Shown here piece after piece: positions 16,973 to 26,318 of a stretch of DNA of 64,000 nucleotides (its first letter is position 1; each line of letters opens with the position of its first letter). A program made the position numbers and the translations under genes. Source of the DNA: JAWKWA01 sp041397765 (GTDB taxonomy: Bacteria; Pseudomonadota; Alphaproteobacteria; Rhizobiales; Hyphomicrobiaceae); contig JAWKWA010000024.1 of the NCBI GenBank assembly GCA_041397765.1, positions 1 to 64,000 of the forward strand, given 5' to 3'. The notes below the pieces were generated by a model. It was given only the letters and a program-made list of their open reading frames with translations. It was not told the origin of the DNA and did no database searches.

Positions 16973-18700
16973 ATGGTGGTCAAAGTCAGACGTGAGCGAC
17001 CCGATCAGAGGCGGCACCACCGCCTGACGGCACCGCTTTACGTGACGATCGGGCCCCACACGCTGCGCGCCGCCGACTGGAGTCTCGGCGGCCTGAGGCT
17101 CGAGGGCTATCCCGACCGCATCCCCGAGCTGGGCGAAGCGGTCGAGATGAACATCGCGCTGCCCTATCAGAGCTTCGCCATCTCGTTCGAGGCCCGGGGC
17201 GAAATCGTGCGCCGCGATCCGCGCACGGGCATGTTCGCGCTCAAGTTCACCGAGCTGGGCGAGCGGGAGCTACGCATCCTCGAGCATTTCGTCGAGGAGC
17301 TGGTGCGCGGCTCGATGACGGACATCGAGGACACGATCCAGCGGATCGACGTCCCCGTCACGCCGGTCTCGACGAAGCCCGACGTCAATCCCGGCAAGGC
17401 CGTCCCGATCGAGCGCTGGCCGATCCGCACGATCGCCTACACCTCGTTCTACGCCCTGCTCGGCATTTTCGTGTTCGGCTATGCGGCGCTGCTCGCCTAT
17501 TCCAACTTCTTCCGCATGGAGATCGAGTCGGCCGTCATCACCGCGCCGGTCGAGGCCGTTCGCGCGGAGGGCGACGGGCGTGTCGCGTGGACCGTCTATC
17601 AGCCGGGCGATGTGGTGCCGAAGGGCGCGGTCGTCGTGCAGCTCGTCGACAATCAGCTCCAGCGCGAGATCGACATCGCCTCGATCGCGATCGACGAGAA
17701 GAAGGCGCGGCTCGTCCTGCTCAAGCGCCAACAGGTCGAGGAGCTGAGCCGGCTCGAAGGCTATGCGACGATCGAGCGGCGCAATCTCGATCAGGCCCGC
17801 CTCGAGACCGAGGCGCTCGAGGAGGCGGCCAAGGCGGCGGCCGAGCAGTATGCGCGGGTGCAGAAGCTGTTCAAGAAGGGCTTCGCCACACGCAAGACGC
17901 TGGAGGAGGCGCGCCGCGACGCGGTGGCGGCGCGCTCGCGCCTGGAGAGCCAGCAGGTCGAATGGCGCTCGCGCGCCGAGCTCGCTGCGCAGAATCTCGG
18001 CGAGCGGCACTGGACCGGCACCGACATCGTCGGCGACCGGGCGCGGCTCGAGGCCGAGATCCGGTTCGCCGAGCAGGAGATCAGCGCGGCCGAGCGCACG
18101 CATGCCGCGCTCATCGACCAGCGCCAGCGGCTCGCCGCCGTCGCGCCGTTCGACGGTCTCATCCTCGAGATGCCGCGCGTCGATGGCGGCCACGTGCAGC
18201 GCGGCGACGTCATCGCCATACTCGAGCAGCCGCGCTCGCGCCGCGTCACCGCCTATCTGACCCAGGACGAGGTGCTGAAGATCGGCCTCGGCGACGAGAC
18301 GCTGGTCTATGTGCCCTCGGTCGCCGACACGCTCAGCGCCCGCGTCGTCGCGATCGACCGGACGAGCGGCTTCGTCGACGAGCAGAACCAGACCTATTCC
18401 TGGCGCGGCCGCAAGGACCGAACCGCCAAGGTCACGCTCGAGTTCGAGGACGAGCGTCCGCTCGATGCCAAGGACAGCTATCGCAGCGGCACGCCGGTCG
18501 TCGTCATCTTTGGACGCCGCTCGACCAACCAGCTCGTCTCCAGCGTCGGCCAGGCGATCGGACTATTGCCCGGCGCCAGCGCGCCCGACCGCCGGCTCGC
18601 CGAGGACGGACCGGCGGGCGGGACGCCGGCGGCCAGGCGAACCGACGCCACCTTGCGCCCCGGCTTCACCCCGGCCGCCGATCTCGGCGAGCAGTCCTGA
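16973..18700 (+). CDS. PilZ-HlyD fusion, Alg44-like exopolysaccharide co-polymerase
   Basis: A 575-residue protein that joins a cytoplasmic PilZ domain (about 10-115), one membrane segment (about 148-170) and a periplasmic HlyD/membrane-fusion domain with a long coiled coil (about 230-370). The c-di-GMP motif is intact: RRHHR (R13, R17) and DWSLGG (D35, S37, G40). This is the layout of Alg44, which switches on alginate polymerisation by Alg8 when it binds c-di-GMP. The next gene encodes an Alg8-like synthase 10 bp away, so the two should form a complex. No ribosome binding site stands out before the ATG. The product is probably a mannuronan-like polymer, judging also by algD downstream. Confidence 0.88.
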   Translation: MVVKVRRERPDQRRHHRLTAPLYVTIGPHTLRAADWSLGGLRLEGYPDRIPELGEAVEMNIALPYQSFAISFEARGEIVRRDPRTGMFALKFTELGERELRILEHFVEELVRGSMTDIEDTIQRIDVPVTPVSTKPDVNPGKAVPIERWPIRTIAYTSFYALLGIFVFGYAALLAYSNFFRMEIESAVITAPVEAVRAEGDGRVAWTVYQPGDVVPKGAVVVQLVDNQLQREIDIASIAIDEKKARLVLLKRQQVEELSRLEGYATIERRNLDQARLETEALEEAAKAAAEQYARVQKLFKKGFATRKTLEEARRDAVAARSRLESQQVEWRSRAELAAQNLGERHWTGTDIVGDRARLEAEIRFAEQEISAAERTHAALIDQRQRLAAVAPFDGLILEMPRVDGGHVQRGDVIAILEQPRSRRVTAYLTQDEVLKIGLGDETLVYVPSVADTLSARVVAIDRTSGFVDEQNQTYSWRGRKDRTAKVTLEFEDERPLDAKDSYRSGTPVVVIFGRRSTNQLVSSVGQAIGLLPGASAPDRRLAEDGPAGGTPAARRTDATLRPGFTPAADLGEQS

Positions 18701-18710
18701 GGGCGCGGCG

Positions 18711-20345
18711 ATGAAGCTCCCCAGGCGGCGCCAGCCGATGCGGCCCGACCTCAGCGCTGCGGGCGGGGTGAAAGCCCGCGACGTGTTCGACATCGACGAT
18801 CCACGCCGCACGCTGGCCTTCCACGAGAAATGGTCGCCCTTCGTCATCCTGAAGCTCGCGACCTATTTCTGCATGTGCTTCATCGCCGTCTGGAAGCTGC
18901 CGAACACCATATGGAATGCCGATGTCCGGCACATCACCTATGTGATCGGCATCCTCGGCATCTGGCGCTATGCGTGGTGGATGACGCATGCGGTGCGCGC
19001 GCGCATCTACCAGCACGTCGTCTATCCGCGCTATGCGGCGCGCGCGGCCGAGCTGTGGGCGGGCGGCTGGCGGCCGCGGCACATCCATTTCATGATGACG
19101 ACGTTCCGCGAGCATCGCGACATCACCGAGGCGGTGGTGCGCGGCATCGTCTCGCAGGTGCGCGAGGCGGGCGTGCCGGCGACGCTGTGGCTCGGCTCGG
19201 GCGACATCTTCGACGAGGACATCATCGAGCGCCACCTGGAGCTGGTGGCTTCCGATCTCGACATCACCTTCCGCATCGTCCGGCAGAACGTCTCGGGCAA
19301 GCGCATGGCGATCGCGCTGGTGCTGCGCGCCATGTCGCGACAGAACATTCCCGACGACGATCTCGTCGTGTTCATGGACGGCGATTTCATCATCGACCAC
19401 GGTGCGCTGAGGAAATGTCTGCCGCTGTTCGGTGCCGATCATGAGCTGCAGGCGCTGACCACCAACGAGGACGTGATCGTCCGCGGCGCCTGGTGGATGC
19501 AATCCTGGCTCAACATGCGGTTCGCGCAGCGTCGCCTCGCCATGCAGTCGCACGCCCTGTCAGGCCGCGTGCTGACGCTGACCGGCCGCATGTCGGTGTT
19601 CCGCGCGCATCACGTCAAGCGCTACGAGTTCATCCGGCTGCTCGAGGCCGACTACCTCAATCACTGGCTGTGGGGCAGCTTCCGCTTCCTGTCGGGCGAC
19701 GACAAGAGCACCTGGTATTACATGCTGAGCCACGGTGCGCGCATGCTCTATGTGCCCGATGCCAACGGCTACACGGTGGAGGTGGTCAAGGGTTCGGCCT
19801 TCGTGCGCATGGTCGAGAACTTCCGCCGCTGGTCCGGCAACATGCTGCGCAACGGCCAGCGCGCCATCCGGCTCGGGCCCGGGCGAATGCCGTTCTTCAT
19901 CTGGTGGTGCCTCGTCGACCAGCGGGTCGCCATGTGGACCATGCTGTTCTCGCCGGTGCTGGCGATCTCGGCCTCGATTATCAGGGGTTGGGACTTCTTC
20001 GTCGCCTATGTGATCTTCATCGCGGTCACGCGCATGCTGCTGTCGCTGCTGATCTTCCAGTACTCGCGCCGCGTCGACCTCAACTACGTGTGGATCCTCT
20101 ACGTCAACCAGCTCACCAATGCGGCAGTGAAAATCTACATGCTCTGGCGGCTCGCCAAGCAGAAGTGGTCCAACCGCGGCGACCAGCGCGCCGGATTCGG
20201 CGAGGATGGCTTCATCGCGCGATTCCGCGAAGGCATGGCGCTCTATCTCACGGTTCTGTCGGTCGCCGGGCTGTTCCTCGCCGTGATCGTCTACTCGCGT
20301 CTGCTCAACGTGCCGAGCTGGGACTTCATCAGCGCCATGCTGTGA
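18711..20345 (+). CDS. Alg8-like family 2 glycosyltransferase (polysaccharide synthase)
   Basis: A 544-residue inner-membrane synthase. Two hydrophobic segments near residues 42-90 precede a GT2 catalytic domain with MDGD (residues 222-225, the DxD), SGDDK (328-332, the acid region) and RRWSGNMLRNG in the place of the QxxRW motif. Further membrane segments follow. The combination GDDK plus RWxGNMLR is the Alg8 pattern, as opposed to cellulose synthase. It would polymerise GDP-mannuronate and pass the chain through the membrane. It begins 10 bp after the PilZ-HlyD gene and is followed, after 168 bp, by algD. No export porin or epimerase gene is present in the window. Confidence 0.87.
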   Translation: MKLPRRRQPMRPDLSAAGGVKARDVFDIDDPRRTLAFHEKWSPFVILKLATYFCMCFIAVWKLPNTIWNADVRHITYVIGILGIWRYAWWMTHAVRARIYQHVVYPRYAARAAELWAGGWRPRHIHFMMTTFREHRDITEAVVRGIVSQVREAGVPATLWLGSGDIFDEDIIERHLELVASDLDITFRIVRQNVSGKRMAIALVLRAMSRQNIPDDDLVVFMDGDFIIDHGALRKCLPLFGADHELQALTTNEDVIVRGAWWMQSWLNMRFAQRRLAMQSHALSGRVLTLTGRMSVFRAHHVKRYEFIRLLEADYLNHWLWGSFRFLSGDDKSTWYYMLSHGARMLYVPDANGYTVEVVKGSAFVRMVENFRRWSGNMLRNGQRAIRLGPGRMPFFIWWCLVDQRVAMWTMLFSPVLAISASIIRGWDFFVAYVIFIAVTRMLLSLLIFQYSRRVDLNYVWILYVNQLTNAAVKIYMLWRLAKQKWSNRGDQRAGFGEDGFIARFREGMALYLTVLSVAGLFLAVIVYSRLLNVPSWDFISAML

Positions 20346-20513
20346 GAGCGATCGATAAAATTGCAGCAGTGCGCTTTACGGAAGGTCGACCTGTCTTTGT
20401 TAGAACCCAGTCATGGACTGATGCGGGGAGACGACCCGGCGATCGGAGGCGGTCGAAGGGCAGAAGAGTCGGCACGGTCCCGAAAAACACTCAGCGTTCA
20501 AGGAATACAAACC

Positions 20514-21932
20514 ATGTTGGTGGCAGGGGCGCAGACTCGCAGCGAGGTCGGCGGGGTTGAGCATGTGGCCGAGGTTCCCTCGGTCGCGGTCGACAAACCC
20601 TCGATCAGTGTCGTCGGACTTGGATATGTCGGTGCAGTGTCGATGGCCTGCCTGGCGCGGCTCGGCTTCCGCATGGTCGGCGTCGACATCTCCGAGGTGC
20701 GCGTCAACGCGATCCGGGCCGGGCGCTCGCCGATCGTCGAGGACCAGCTCGACGTGCTGCTGCAGGAAGGCTGCCAGAAGGGCCTCATCACCGCGTCGCA
20801 CAACCTCGTCGGCGCAGTGCTGATGACGGATGTGACGTTCATGTCGGTCGGCACGCCGACGGCCGCCGACGGAAGCTGCGACCTCACCTATGTGCGCGAC
20901 GCCAGCCGCGCGATCGGCGAGGCGCTGAAGGTCAAGTCACGCTACCATGTCGTCGTCATGCGCTGCAGCGTGCCGCCCGGCACGACGCTCGGCACGGTGG
21001 TTCCCGAGATCGAGGCGGCGTCCGGCAAGAAGCTCGGCGAGGATTTCGGCATCTGCTTCAATCCGGAGTTCCTGCGCGAGGGCGTCGCCGTCAACGACTT
21101 CTTCAACCCGCCGAAGACGGTGATCGGCGCCTCCGACGAGCGTGCCGAGAAGGTGGTGAAGGGCATCTACTCGGCAATCGACGAAAAGGTCGTCTACACG
21201 ACCATCGCAGCGGCCGAGATGGTGAAATATGCCGACAATGTCTGGCACGCGACGAAGGTCGCCTTCGGCAACGAGATCGGCCGCATCTGCAAGGCGCTCG
21301 AGATCGACAGCCACGACGTGATGAACATCTTCGTCAAGGATCAGAAGCTCAACCTGTCGCCCTACTACCTGAAGCCCGGCTTCGCCTTCGGCGGCTCGTG
21401 CCTGCCCAAGGAGGTGCGCGCCGTCGGTCATCTGGCCGACGAGCTCGGCGTCGACACGCCGCTCGTCAAGAGCCTCATACCGACCAACCGCGCCCATGTG
21501 GATCTCGCCTATCGCCTGCTGCAAGACTACAAGGGCAAGCGGATCGGTTTCATGGGCGTGACCTTCAAGCCGGCGACGGACGATCTGCGGGAGAGCCCGA
21601 CGCTCGACCTGATGGCGACACTGATGGCCGACGGCGAGGAGATCTGGGCCTATGATCCGAACCTGCGCTTCGGTCCGCATCTGAAGGCCCAGATCAGCTA
21701 TGTGCGGCATTCCTCGCCGCACCTCGCCGAGGTGGTCGACAGGCTCGAGCAGATCACGGTCGTCAGCGCCCCGGCGCTCGCCAAGCTGTGCGATGTGATC
21801 GTCGTGTCGCATGCGACGGAGGAGTTCCGCACCGCGGTGCGCGGACGTCCGCACCATGTGCATGTGCTCGACCTCGCGCGTGTCTTCAAGGATCTGCCCG
21901 AGGATGCGACCTATCAGGGCATCGCCTGGTAG
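20514..21932 (+). CDS. algD: GDP-mannose 6-dehydrogenase
   Basis: A 472-residue UDP-glucose/GDP-mannose dehydrogenase. The Rossmann start is SVVGLGYVGAVS, and the catalytic Cys296 lies in FGGSCLPKE. The NPEFLREG and GVTFKPATDDLRESP segments are also family marks. It oxidises GDP-mannose twice to GDP-mannuronate, the donor for the Alg8-like enzyme encoded just before. A UDP-glucose dehydrogenase role cannot be excluded by eye, but the neighbours favour AlgD. The start at 20514 follows AAGGAA; the longer open frame to 20361 overlaps unconserved sequence. A hairpin at 21961-21990 ends the unit. Confidence 0.85.
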   Translation: MLVAGAQTRSEVGGVEHVAEVPSVAVDKPSISVVGLGYVGAVSMACLARLGFRMVGVDISEVRVNAIRAGRSPIVEDQLDVLLQEGCQKGLITASHNLVGAVLMTDVTFMSVGTPTAADGSCDLTYVRDASRAIGEALKVKSRYHVVVMRCSVPPGTTLGTVVPEIEAASGKKLGEDFGICFNPEFLREGVAVNDFFNPPKTVIGASDERAEKVVKGIYSAIDEKVVYTTIAAAEMVKYADNVWHATKVAFGNEIGRICKALEIDSHDVMNIFVKDQKLNLSPYYLKPGFAFGGSCLPKEVRAVGHLADELGVDTPLVKSLIPTNRAHVDLAYRLLQDYKGKRIGFMGVTFKPATDDLRESPTLDLMATLMADGEEIWAYDPNLRFGPHLKAQISYVRHSSPHLAEVVDRLEQITVVSAPALAKLCDVIVVSHATEEFRTAVRGRPHHVHVLDLARVFKDLPEDATYQGIAW

Positions 21933-21960
21933 AGCGCGCGCCGCACCGAAACGTCATGAC

Positions 21961-21990
21961 GAGGGCCGCCGGCGAAAGCCGGTGGCCCTC
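21961..21990 (+). terminator. Hairpin terminator after algD
   Basis: A stem of about 13 bp (GAGGGCC with CCGGC on one side, GCCGG with GGCCCTC on the other, one mismatch) closes on a GAAA tetraloop 28 bp after the algD stop. The tail is poor in T, so Rho-independent action is likely but not certain. Confidence 0.6.
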
Positions 21991-22355
21991 GCCGCTTTCG
22001 GCGACATTCCCAGCCGGTTCTCCCGCTTTCTTTCCTTTGCGCTAACCTTCATCCGCAGACGACCGATATTGCTGCAATTTTAACGACCTGCTTGACCCGG
22101 CGGATATTGTTTTCCCCTAGAACGGACATCGATGGTGCCGCTCCAGCCATGCCGTGTGGCCGGCAGGCGCAGCACCGGATTGCGTCCATGCGTGCCCGTG
22201 CCGGCCTCGAGCGACATAAGCGCGGCGACAGGGAAGCGATCCGCGGAGGCGGTCAGTTGGGAGTTTCAGAGTTCCGGGAGCCCCGCAGGGACGACACCTC
22301 GACCGCGGTGTCGTGTCGGCTCCTGGATGAGTGAGGAAGGCAATAGGGCAAGGCG
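21991..22355 (+). promoter_or_regulatory. Intergenic region with candidate promoter for the RTX gene
   Basis: This stretch is poorer in GC than its surroundings and holds no convincing gene. TTGACC at 22092-22097, followed 19 bp later by CTAGAA, is the best promoter-like pair and faces the RTX gene, leaving a leader of about 235 nt. The assignment is weak. Confidence 0.35.
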
Positions 22356-24077
22356 ATGACAAACTATGTGGGATCCGGCGCCGGCGACAAGATCGGCGGA
22401 ACGGCCGGAGCCGACACCATATTCGGTCTCGACGGCAACGACACCATCTACGGTGGCGGTGGCAATGACGAGGCATTCGGTGGCGGCGGCAACGACTACG
22501 TGTCCGGCGATGCCGGCGACGACGTGATCTCGGGCGGCGTCGGCCTGCCCGGGCAGCTCAGCCTCGAGAAGATGGTGATGGCCGAGAGCTATCACGGCTC
22601 CGTCACCTTCAACGGCGAGACGGCGGGCTACGCAAACACCCTCGGCATGTACAAGATCGATGCCAAGGGCAACATCTACGACGTGCAGGTGCTGTTCGCG
22701 AATGCCTCGCTCAAGGGCTCGGGCGGCGATCTCGTCGCCGACAAGAGCTCGGTCGCATTCGATGTGAAGGCCGGCGAGCGCATCGCCTTCTTCATCGTTC
22801 CGGATGCCTGGTCGACCTCCAAGAGCAACCAGAAGCTGCTCTCGGACCAGAAGGCGACCTGGTCGCTGGTCGATGGCGACGGCAAGTCCGGCAACGTCAA
22901 TTCCGGCAAGGAGCTGCACCTCGTTCACAACAAGTCGGGCGAAACCATCGAGAGCGCGCACGGCTCCTCGGTCTATCACTCGGTCTTCGGCAAGAACGGC
23001 GGCCTCAACGCCGACAACACGCAGCATGCGTTCGGCTCGATCGACAAGGATGCGGGCACCGTCAAGATGGGGTTCGAGGACCTCTGGGGCGGCGGCGACA
23101 AGGACTATGACGACTCGATCTTCACGATCAACATCGGCAAGGCCAACGCCGAGGCGCTGAAGCCGTCGGGCTCGATCGAGACGCCTCCGGGCATCGACGA
23201 CGACCAGCTCTTCGGTGGCGACGGCAACGACCGCATCTACGGCATCAAGGGCAACGACCTGCTCGATGGCGGCAACGGCAACGACCAGCTCTTCGGCGGG
23301 TCGGGCCACGACACGCTCGTCGGCGGCGCCGGAGATGACCGTCTCGACGGCGGCAAGGGCAATGACGACCTCGTTGGCGATGCGGGCCACGACTACCTGA
23401 AGGGCGGCGCCGGGCACGACGCGCTCGACGGCGGCGCCGGCAACGACAAGCTCTATGGCGGCTCCGGCGACGACTGGCTCGACGGTGGCGCCGGCGACGA
23501 CTACGTGCATGGCGGCTCCGGCGACGACTGGGTGATCGCCAGCGCCGGCAACGACACCTATATCGGTGGCGGCGGCAGCGACACGATCGACTTCTCGGGC
23601 ATGGGCCGCAAGCTCACGCTCGATCTGTCGAAGAGCACGGCCAAGGCCGAGGGCACCTACACGCTGAAGAGCTTCGAGACCGTCATCGGTACGAGCTATG
23701 ACGACGTGATCAAGGGCTCCAAGCGCGACGACGTGATCGCCGGCGGCGATGGCGACGACCAGATCCGCGGGCTCGGCGGCGACGACCTGCTGACCGGCGG
23801 GCACGGTGCCGATGTGTTCGTGTTCACGCGCAAGGATGCGGCGGCGGGCGTCGATACCGTCACCGACTTCAATGCCGACGAGGGTGACAGGCTCGACATC
23901 CACGACCTGCTGCACGGCGTGAAGAAGAGCGCCTGGGTCGAGTTCATCGAGCTCGACGACAAGAAGGCCGGCACCGAGGTCTCGGTGGTGGTCGAGGGCA
24001 AGTCGGTCGAGGTGGTGATGCTCGCCGATGTGCACGATCTGTCCGTCAAGGACTTCATGCACGACTTCATGCTGTGA
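22356..24077 (+). CDS. RTX calcium-binding protein with DUF4114 domain
   Basis: A 573-residue acidic protein without a signal peptide. Gly/Asp-rich nonapeptide repeats (GGxGxDxUx) occur at both ends: residues 5-60, about 280-405 and 455-485. Between them, residues 75-265 form a DUF4114-like domain (IAFFIVPDAW and FEDLWGGGDKDYDDSIF), found in surface and secreted proteins. A C-terminal beta region without Gly repeats probably carries the type I secretion signal. It should fold outside the cell on binding calcium. Its place between algD and a polysaccharide lyase suggests a matrix or surface protein tied to the exopolysaccharide, much as RTX-type AlgE epimerases are in Azotobacter, but no epimerase domain is seen. 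No type I exporter genes are in the window. Confidence 0.82.
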   Translation: MTNYVGSGAGDKIGGTAGADTIFGLDGNDTIYGGGGNDEAFGGGGNDYVSGDAGDDVISGGVGLPGQLSLEKMVMAESYHGSVTFNGETAGYANTLGMYKIDAKGNIYDVQVLFANASLKGSGGDLVADKSSVAFDVKAGERIAFFIVPDAWSTSKSNQKLLSDQKATWSLVDGDGKSGNVNSGKELHLVHNKSGETIESAHGSSVYHSVFGKNGGLNADNTQHAFGSIDKDAGTVKMGFEDLWGGGDKDYDDSIFTINIGKANAEALKPSGSIETPPGIDDDQLFGGDGNDRIYGIKGNDLLDGGNGNDQLFGGSGHDTLVGGAGDDRLDGGKGNDDLVGDAGHDYLKGGAGHDALDGGAGNDKLYGGSGDDWLDGGAGDDYVHGGSGDDWVIASAGNDTYIGGGGSDTIDFSGMGRKLTLDLSKSTAKAEGTYTLKSFETVIGTSYDDVIKGSKRDDVIAGGDGDDQIRGLGGDDLLTGGHGADVFVFTRKDAAAGVDTVTDFNADEGDRLDIHDLLHGVKKSAWVEFIELDDKKAGTEVSVVVEGKSVEVVMLADVHDLSVKDFMHDFML

Positions 24078-24088
24078 GACGAGGGCAA

Positions 24089-24115
24089 CGTCGGCCGTAA
24101 CCCTTGCGGCCGACG
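24089..24115 (+). terminator. Hairpin after the RTX gene
   Basis: A perfect 9-bp stem (CGTCGGCCG at 24089-24097 with its complement at 24107-24115) lies 11 bp after the stop. There is no T-run, so termination strength is uncertain. Confidence 0.45.
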
Positions 24116-24343
24116 CCGCCCGGGTCCGGTACGCCGGGCCCCACACATGAGAGACAGCAACGGGCGGTCGCGGCACATGCCGCTGCCGCCCATCGCATGC
24201 CGAGAAGCCTTCTTTCCGGCACGCACCAGCGCTATGGCCTGCGCACCGCATGCCGGCATCGCGAAGCGGCTCGGCATTGGCGAGAGACCCGCATCACGCA
24301 GTCAGGGCGGCCGTCGCGTCCGCACCGTCCCGGGAGGCACGAC

Positions 24344-25201
24344 ATGCCGAAGCGTCCCAGCGCGACCTTCCGCAAGACCGCGATGCTCGCCGCCACGCTG
24401 CTGCTTTCGGCCGCAAGCGAGGCCGGTGCCGGCCCGGCGAGCCCGTGCGCGGGCCGCTACGGTGCCATGACCGCGTTCCCGCCCGTCTCGGGCGACGCGC
24501 GTCCCAAGGACGCCGAGGACATCCTGACGCTGCTCGACGGCAAGGCCTGGGGCGTGCGCGAGCGCGTCACGCTGACCTCGCCGGAGGGCGCACCCTCGCC
24601 CTATGTGCTCGAGGTCGCGATCCCCAAGGGCTCGATCAATCCGGGCAACGAGATGGCGCCCCGCGGCGGCATGGGGTTCCGTTGGCGCGCCGGCGTTCCT
24701 GCCGATGCGAGGGCGGCCTGCCTCGCCTATCAGCTCTGGCTGCCGCAGGATTTCGACTTCAATCTCGGCGGCAAGCTGCCGGGCATCTTCGGGGGAACGG
24801 GCCCCTCGGGGGGCGAGCTCGCCGACGGCGTCGGCGGGTTCTCGGTCCGGCTGATGTGGCGCAAGGGCGGGGCGGGCGAGGTCTATGCCTATGTGCCGGG
24901 CCATCCCGACAAGCGGGGACGCAGCATCGACCGCGGCGCCTTCGTCTTCCCGCGCGGGCGCTGGATCCGCATCGAGGAGGAGGTCGTCCTCAACACGCCG
25001 GGCCGGGCCGACGGCGAGCTCAGGCTGTGGATCGACGGCCATCTGCGGATCGCGCATTCCGACATGATCTACCGCGTCGTGCCGAGCCTCGGCATCGACG
25101 GGGTGTTCGTCGACGTCTTCTATGGCGGCAAGGAGCCGGAATGGGCGGCGCCGAAGGACACGATCGTCCGCTTCTCGCCCTTCGCGCTCGGCTGGCGGTG
25201 A
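24344..25201 (+). CDS. Secreted PL14-like polysaccharide lyase
   Basis: A 285-residue protein with a clear Sec signal (residues 1-29: basic start, LAATLLLS core, cleavage near SEAGAG). The mature part has the jelly-roll lyase mark GGKLPGIFGG and a long stretch of strands with LRLWIDG and GVFVDVFYGGKEPEW, as in the family 14 polysaccharide lyases and related glucuronan and alginate lyases. It probably trims or degrades an acidic polysaccharide. As it lies in the same direction after alg44-alg8-algD and the RTX gene, the likely substrate is the polymer made by this locus. The ATG at 24344 follows GGGAGG; the long open frame upstream is not conserved. Confidence 0.72.
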   Translation: MPKRPSATFRKTAMLAATLLLSAASEAGAGPASPCAGRYGAMTAFPPVSGDARPKDAEDILTLLDGKAWGVRERVTLTSPEGAPSPYVLEVAIPKGSINPGNEMAPRGGMGFRWRAGVPADARAACLAYQLWLPQDFDFNLGGKLPGIFGGTGPSGGELADGVGGFSVRLMWRKGGAGEVYAYVPGHPDKRGRSIDRGAFVFPRGRWIRIEEEVVLNTPGRADGELRLWIDGHLRIAHSDMIYRVVPSLGIDGVFVDVFYGGKEPEWAAPKDTIVRFSPFALGWR

Positions 25202-25223
25202 GGCCGCCGGCGTCTTGCGACGG

Positions 25224-26168
25224 TCAGTGCCGCTCCGGCGGGGAGGCTGGCCCGGTGACCGGGGGACCGATCCGCCAGTCCGGTCCGCGCTGGAAGATCG
25301 CCTCCAGATGGGCGATGAAGGTGCGGACCCGCGCGGGCACGTGCCGGCTCGGCGGGAAGACGGCGTGGATGCCGAGCGTCCCGGCCTGATAGTCGGCGAG
25401 GAGCTCGACGAGCCGGCCCGCGCGGATGGCGCGATGGACGATGAAGTCGGGCTGCAGGATGAGGCCGAGCCCGTCGGCCGCCATCTCGACCATCGCATCG
25501 CCATTGTTGCAGACGAGCCGGCTCTTCACCGGGATCTCGACCGCACCCTGCGGCCCCTGGAAGCGCCAGCGGCCGCGCAGGGCGCCATAGGCATAGCCGA
25601 GCAATTCATGGCGGGTCAGGTCCTCGGGGCGCCCGGGGGTGCCGCGGGCCACGACATAGCCGGGCGAGGCGCAGAGCAGCATGCGGCTGGTCGCCAGTCG
25701 CCGCTGGCGCAGCGTCGAATCGGCCAGCACGCCGATCCGGATCGCCAGATCATAGCCCTCGTCGACCAGGTCGACGACGCGGTCGTTCAAGGTGAGCTCG
25801 ATCGCGACCTCGGGATAGAGCTCGCAATAGGCCCGCAGGTGGGGCGCGATGTGATGGGTCCCGAAGGACATCGGGGCATTGATCCGCAGCGTGCCGGACG
25901 GCGTCAGCGACTGGTGGGCGGCTTCGCGGTCCGCCTCGCCGACTAGGCCGACGATCTGGCGCGCCCGCTCGGCATAGATCTCGCCGGTGCTGGTCGGGCT
26001 GAGGCGCCGGGTGGTCCGGTTGAGCAGGCGCACGCCCAGATGCGCCTCGAGATCGGCGATATGCTTGGACGTCATGGTGCGCGACAGGCCGAGCCGGCTG
26101 GCGGCGGCGGCGAAGCTGCCTTCCTCGACGACGGCGACGAGTACGGCGAGGGAACGAAGCTGGTCCAT
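25224..26168 (-). CDS. LysR-family transcriptional regulator
   Basis: A 314-residue LTTR. The winged helix-turn-helix is at residues 1-60 (AVVEEGSFAAAASRLGLSRT) and the periplasmic-binding-like effector domain follows (about 90-295; LRINAPMSFG, YDLAIRIG). It is of the subgroup with a DLAIRxG motif, which often controls redox, quinone or aromatic-stress genes. It is divergent from doxX and the DODA-type dioxygenase, which are its likely targets. A 15-bp inverted repeat lies 3 bp before its start codon, suggesting autoregulation. Confidence 0.9.
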   Translation of the reverse strand: MDQLRSLAVLVAVVEEGSFAAAASRLGLSRTMTSKHIADLEAHLGVRLLNRTTRRLSPTSTGEIYAERARQIVGLVGEADREAAHQSLTPSGTLRINAPMSFGTHHIAPHLRAYCELYPEVAIELTLNDRVVDLVDEGYDLAIRIGVLADSTLRQRRLATSRMLLCASPGYVVARGTPGRPEDLTRHELLGYAYGALRGRWRFQGPQGAVEIPVKSRLVCNNGDAMVEMAADGLGLILQPDFIVHRAIRAGRLVELLADYQAGTLGIHAVFPPSRHVPARVRTFIAHLEAIFQRGPDWRIGPPVTGPASPPERH

Positions 26169-26170
26169 GA

Positions 26171-26185
26171 GATTATCCGATAATC
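26171..26185. promoter_or_regulatory. Inverted repeat, likely LysR operator
   Basis: GATTATC (26171-26177), one base, then GATAATC (26179-26185): a perfect 7-1-7 palindrome directly before the lysR start and inside the lysR/doxX divergent region. It fits a LysR recognition or autoregulatory site. Confidence 0.6.
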
Positions 26186-26318
26186 CGGGACAGTCTGTGC
26201 CCCTGATAGCGGATTGTTTCGCCCTCGCAAATAGCTAGCTCTATGGCATCGGGGAGAGCTGGCACGGACCGGACGCCCCGCACCAACAACGATCGACCAG
26301 CCACCAGCGAGGCTCCTG

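Noticed and set aside
23200..23840. CRISPR-like or other tandem repeat array
   Set aside because: The periodic DNA is coding sequence for calcium-binding RTX nonapeptides, without constant spacers.
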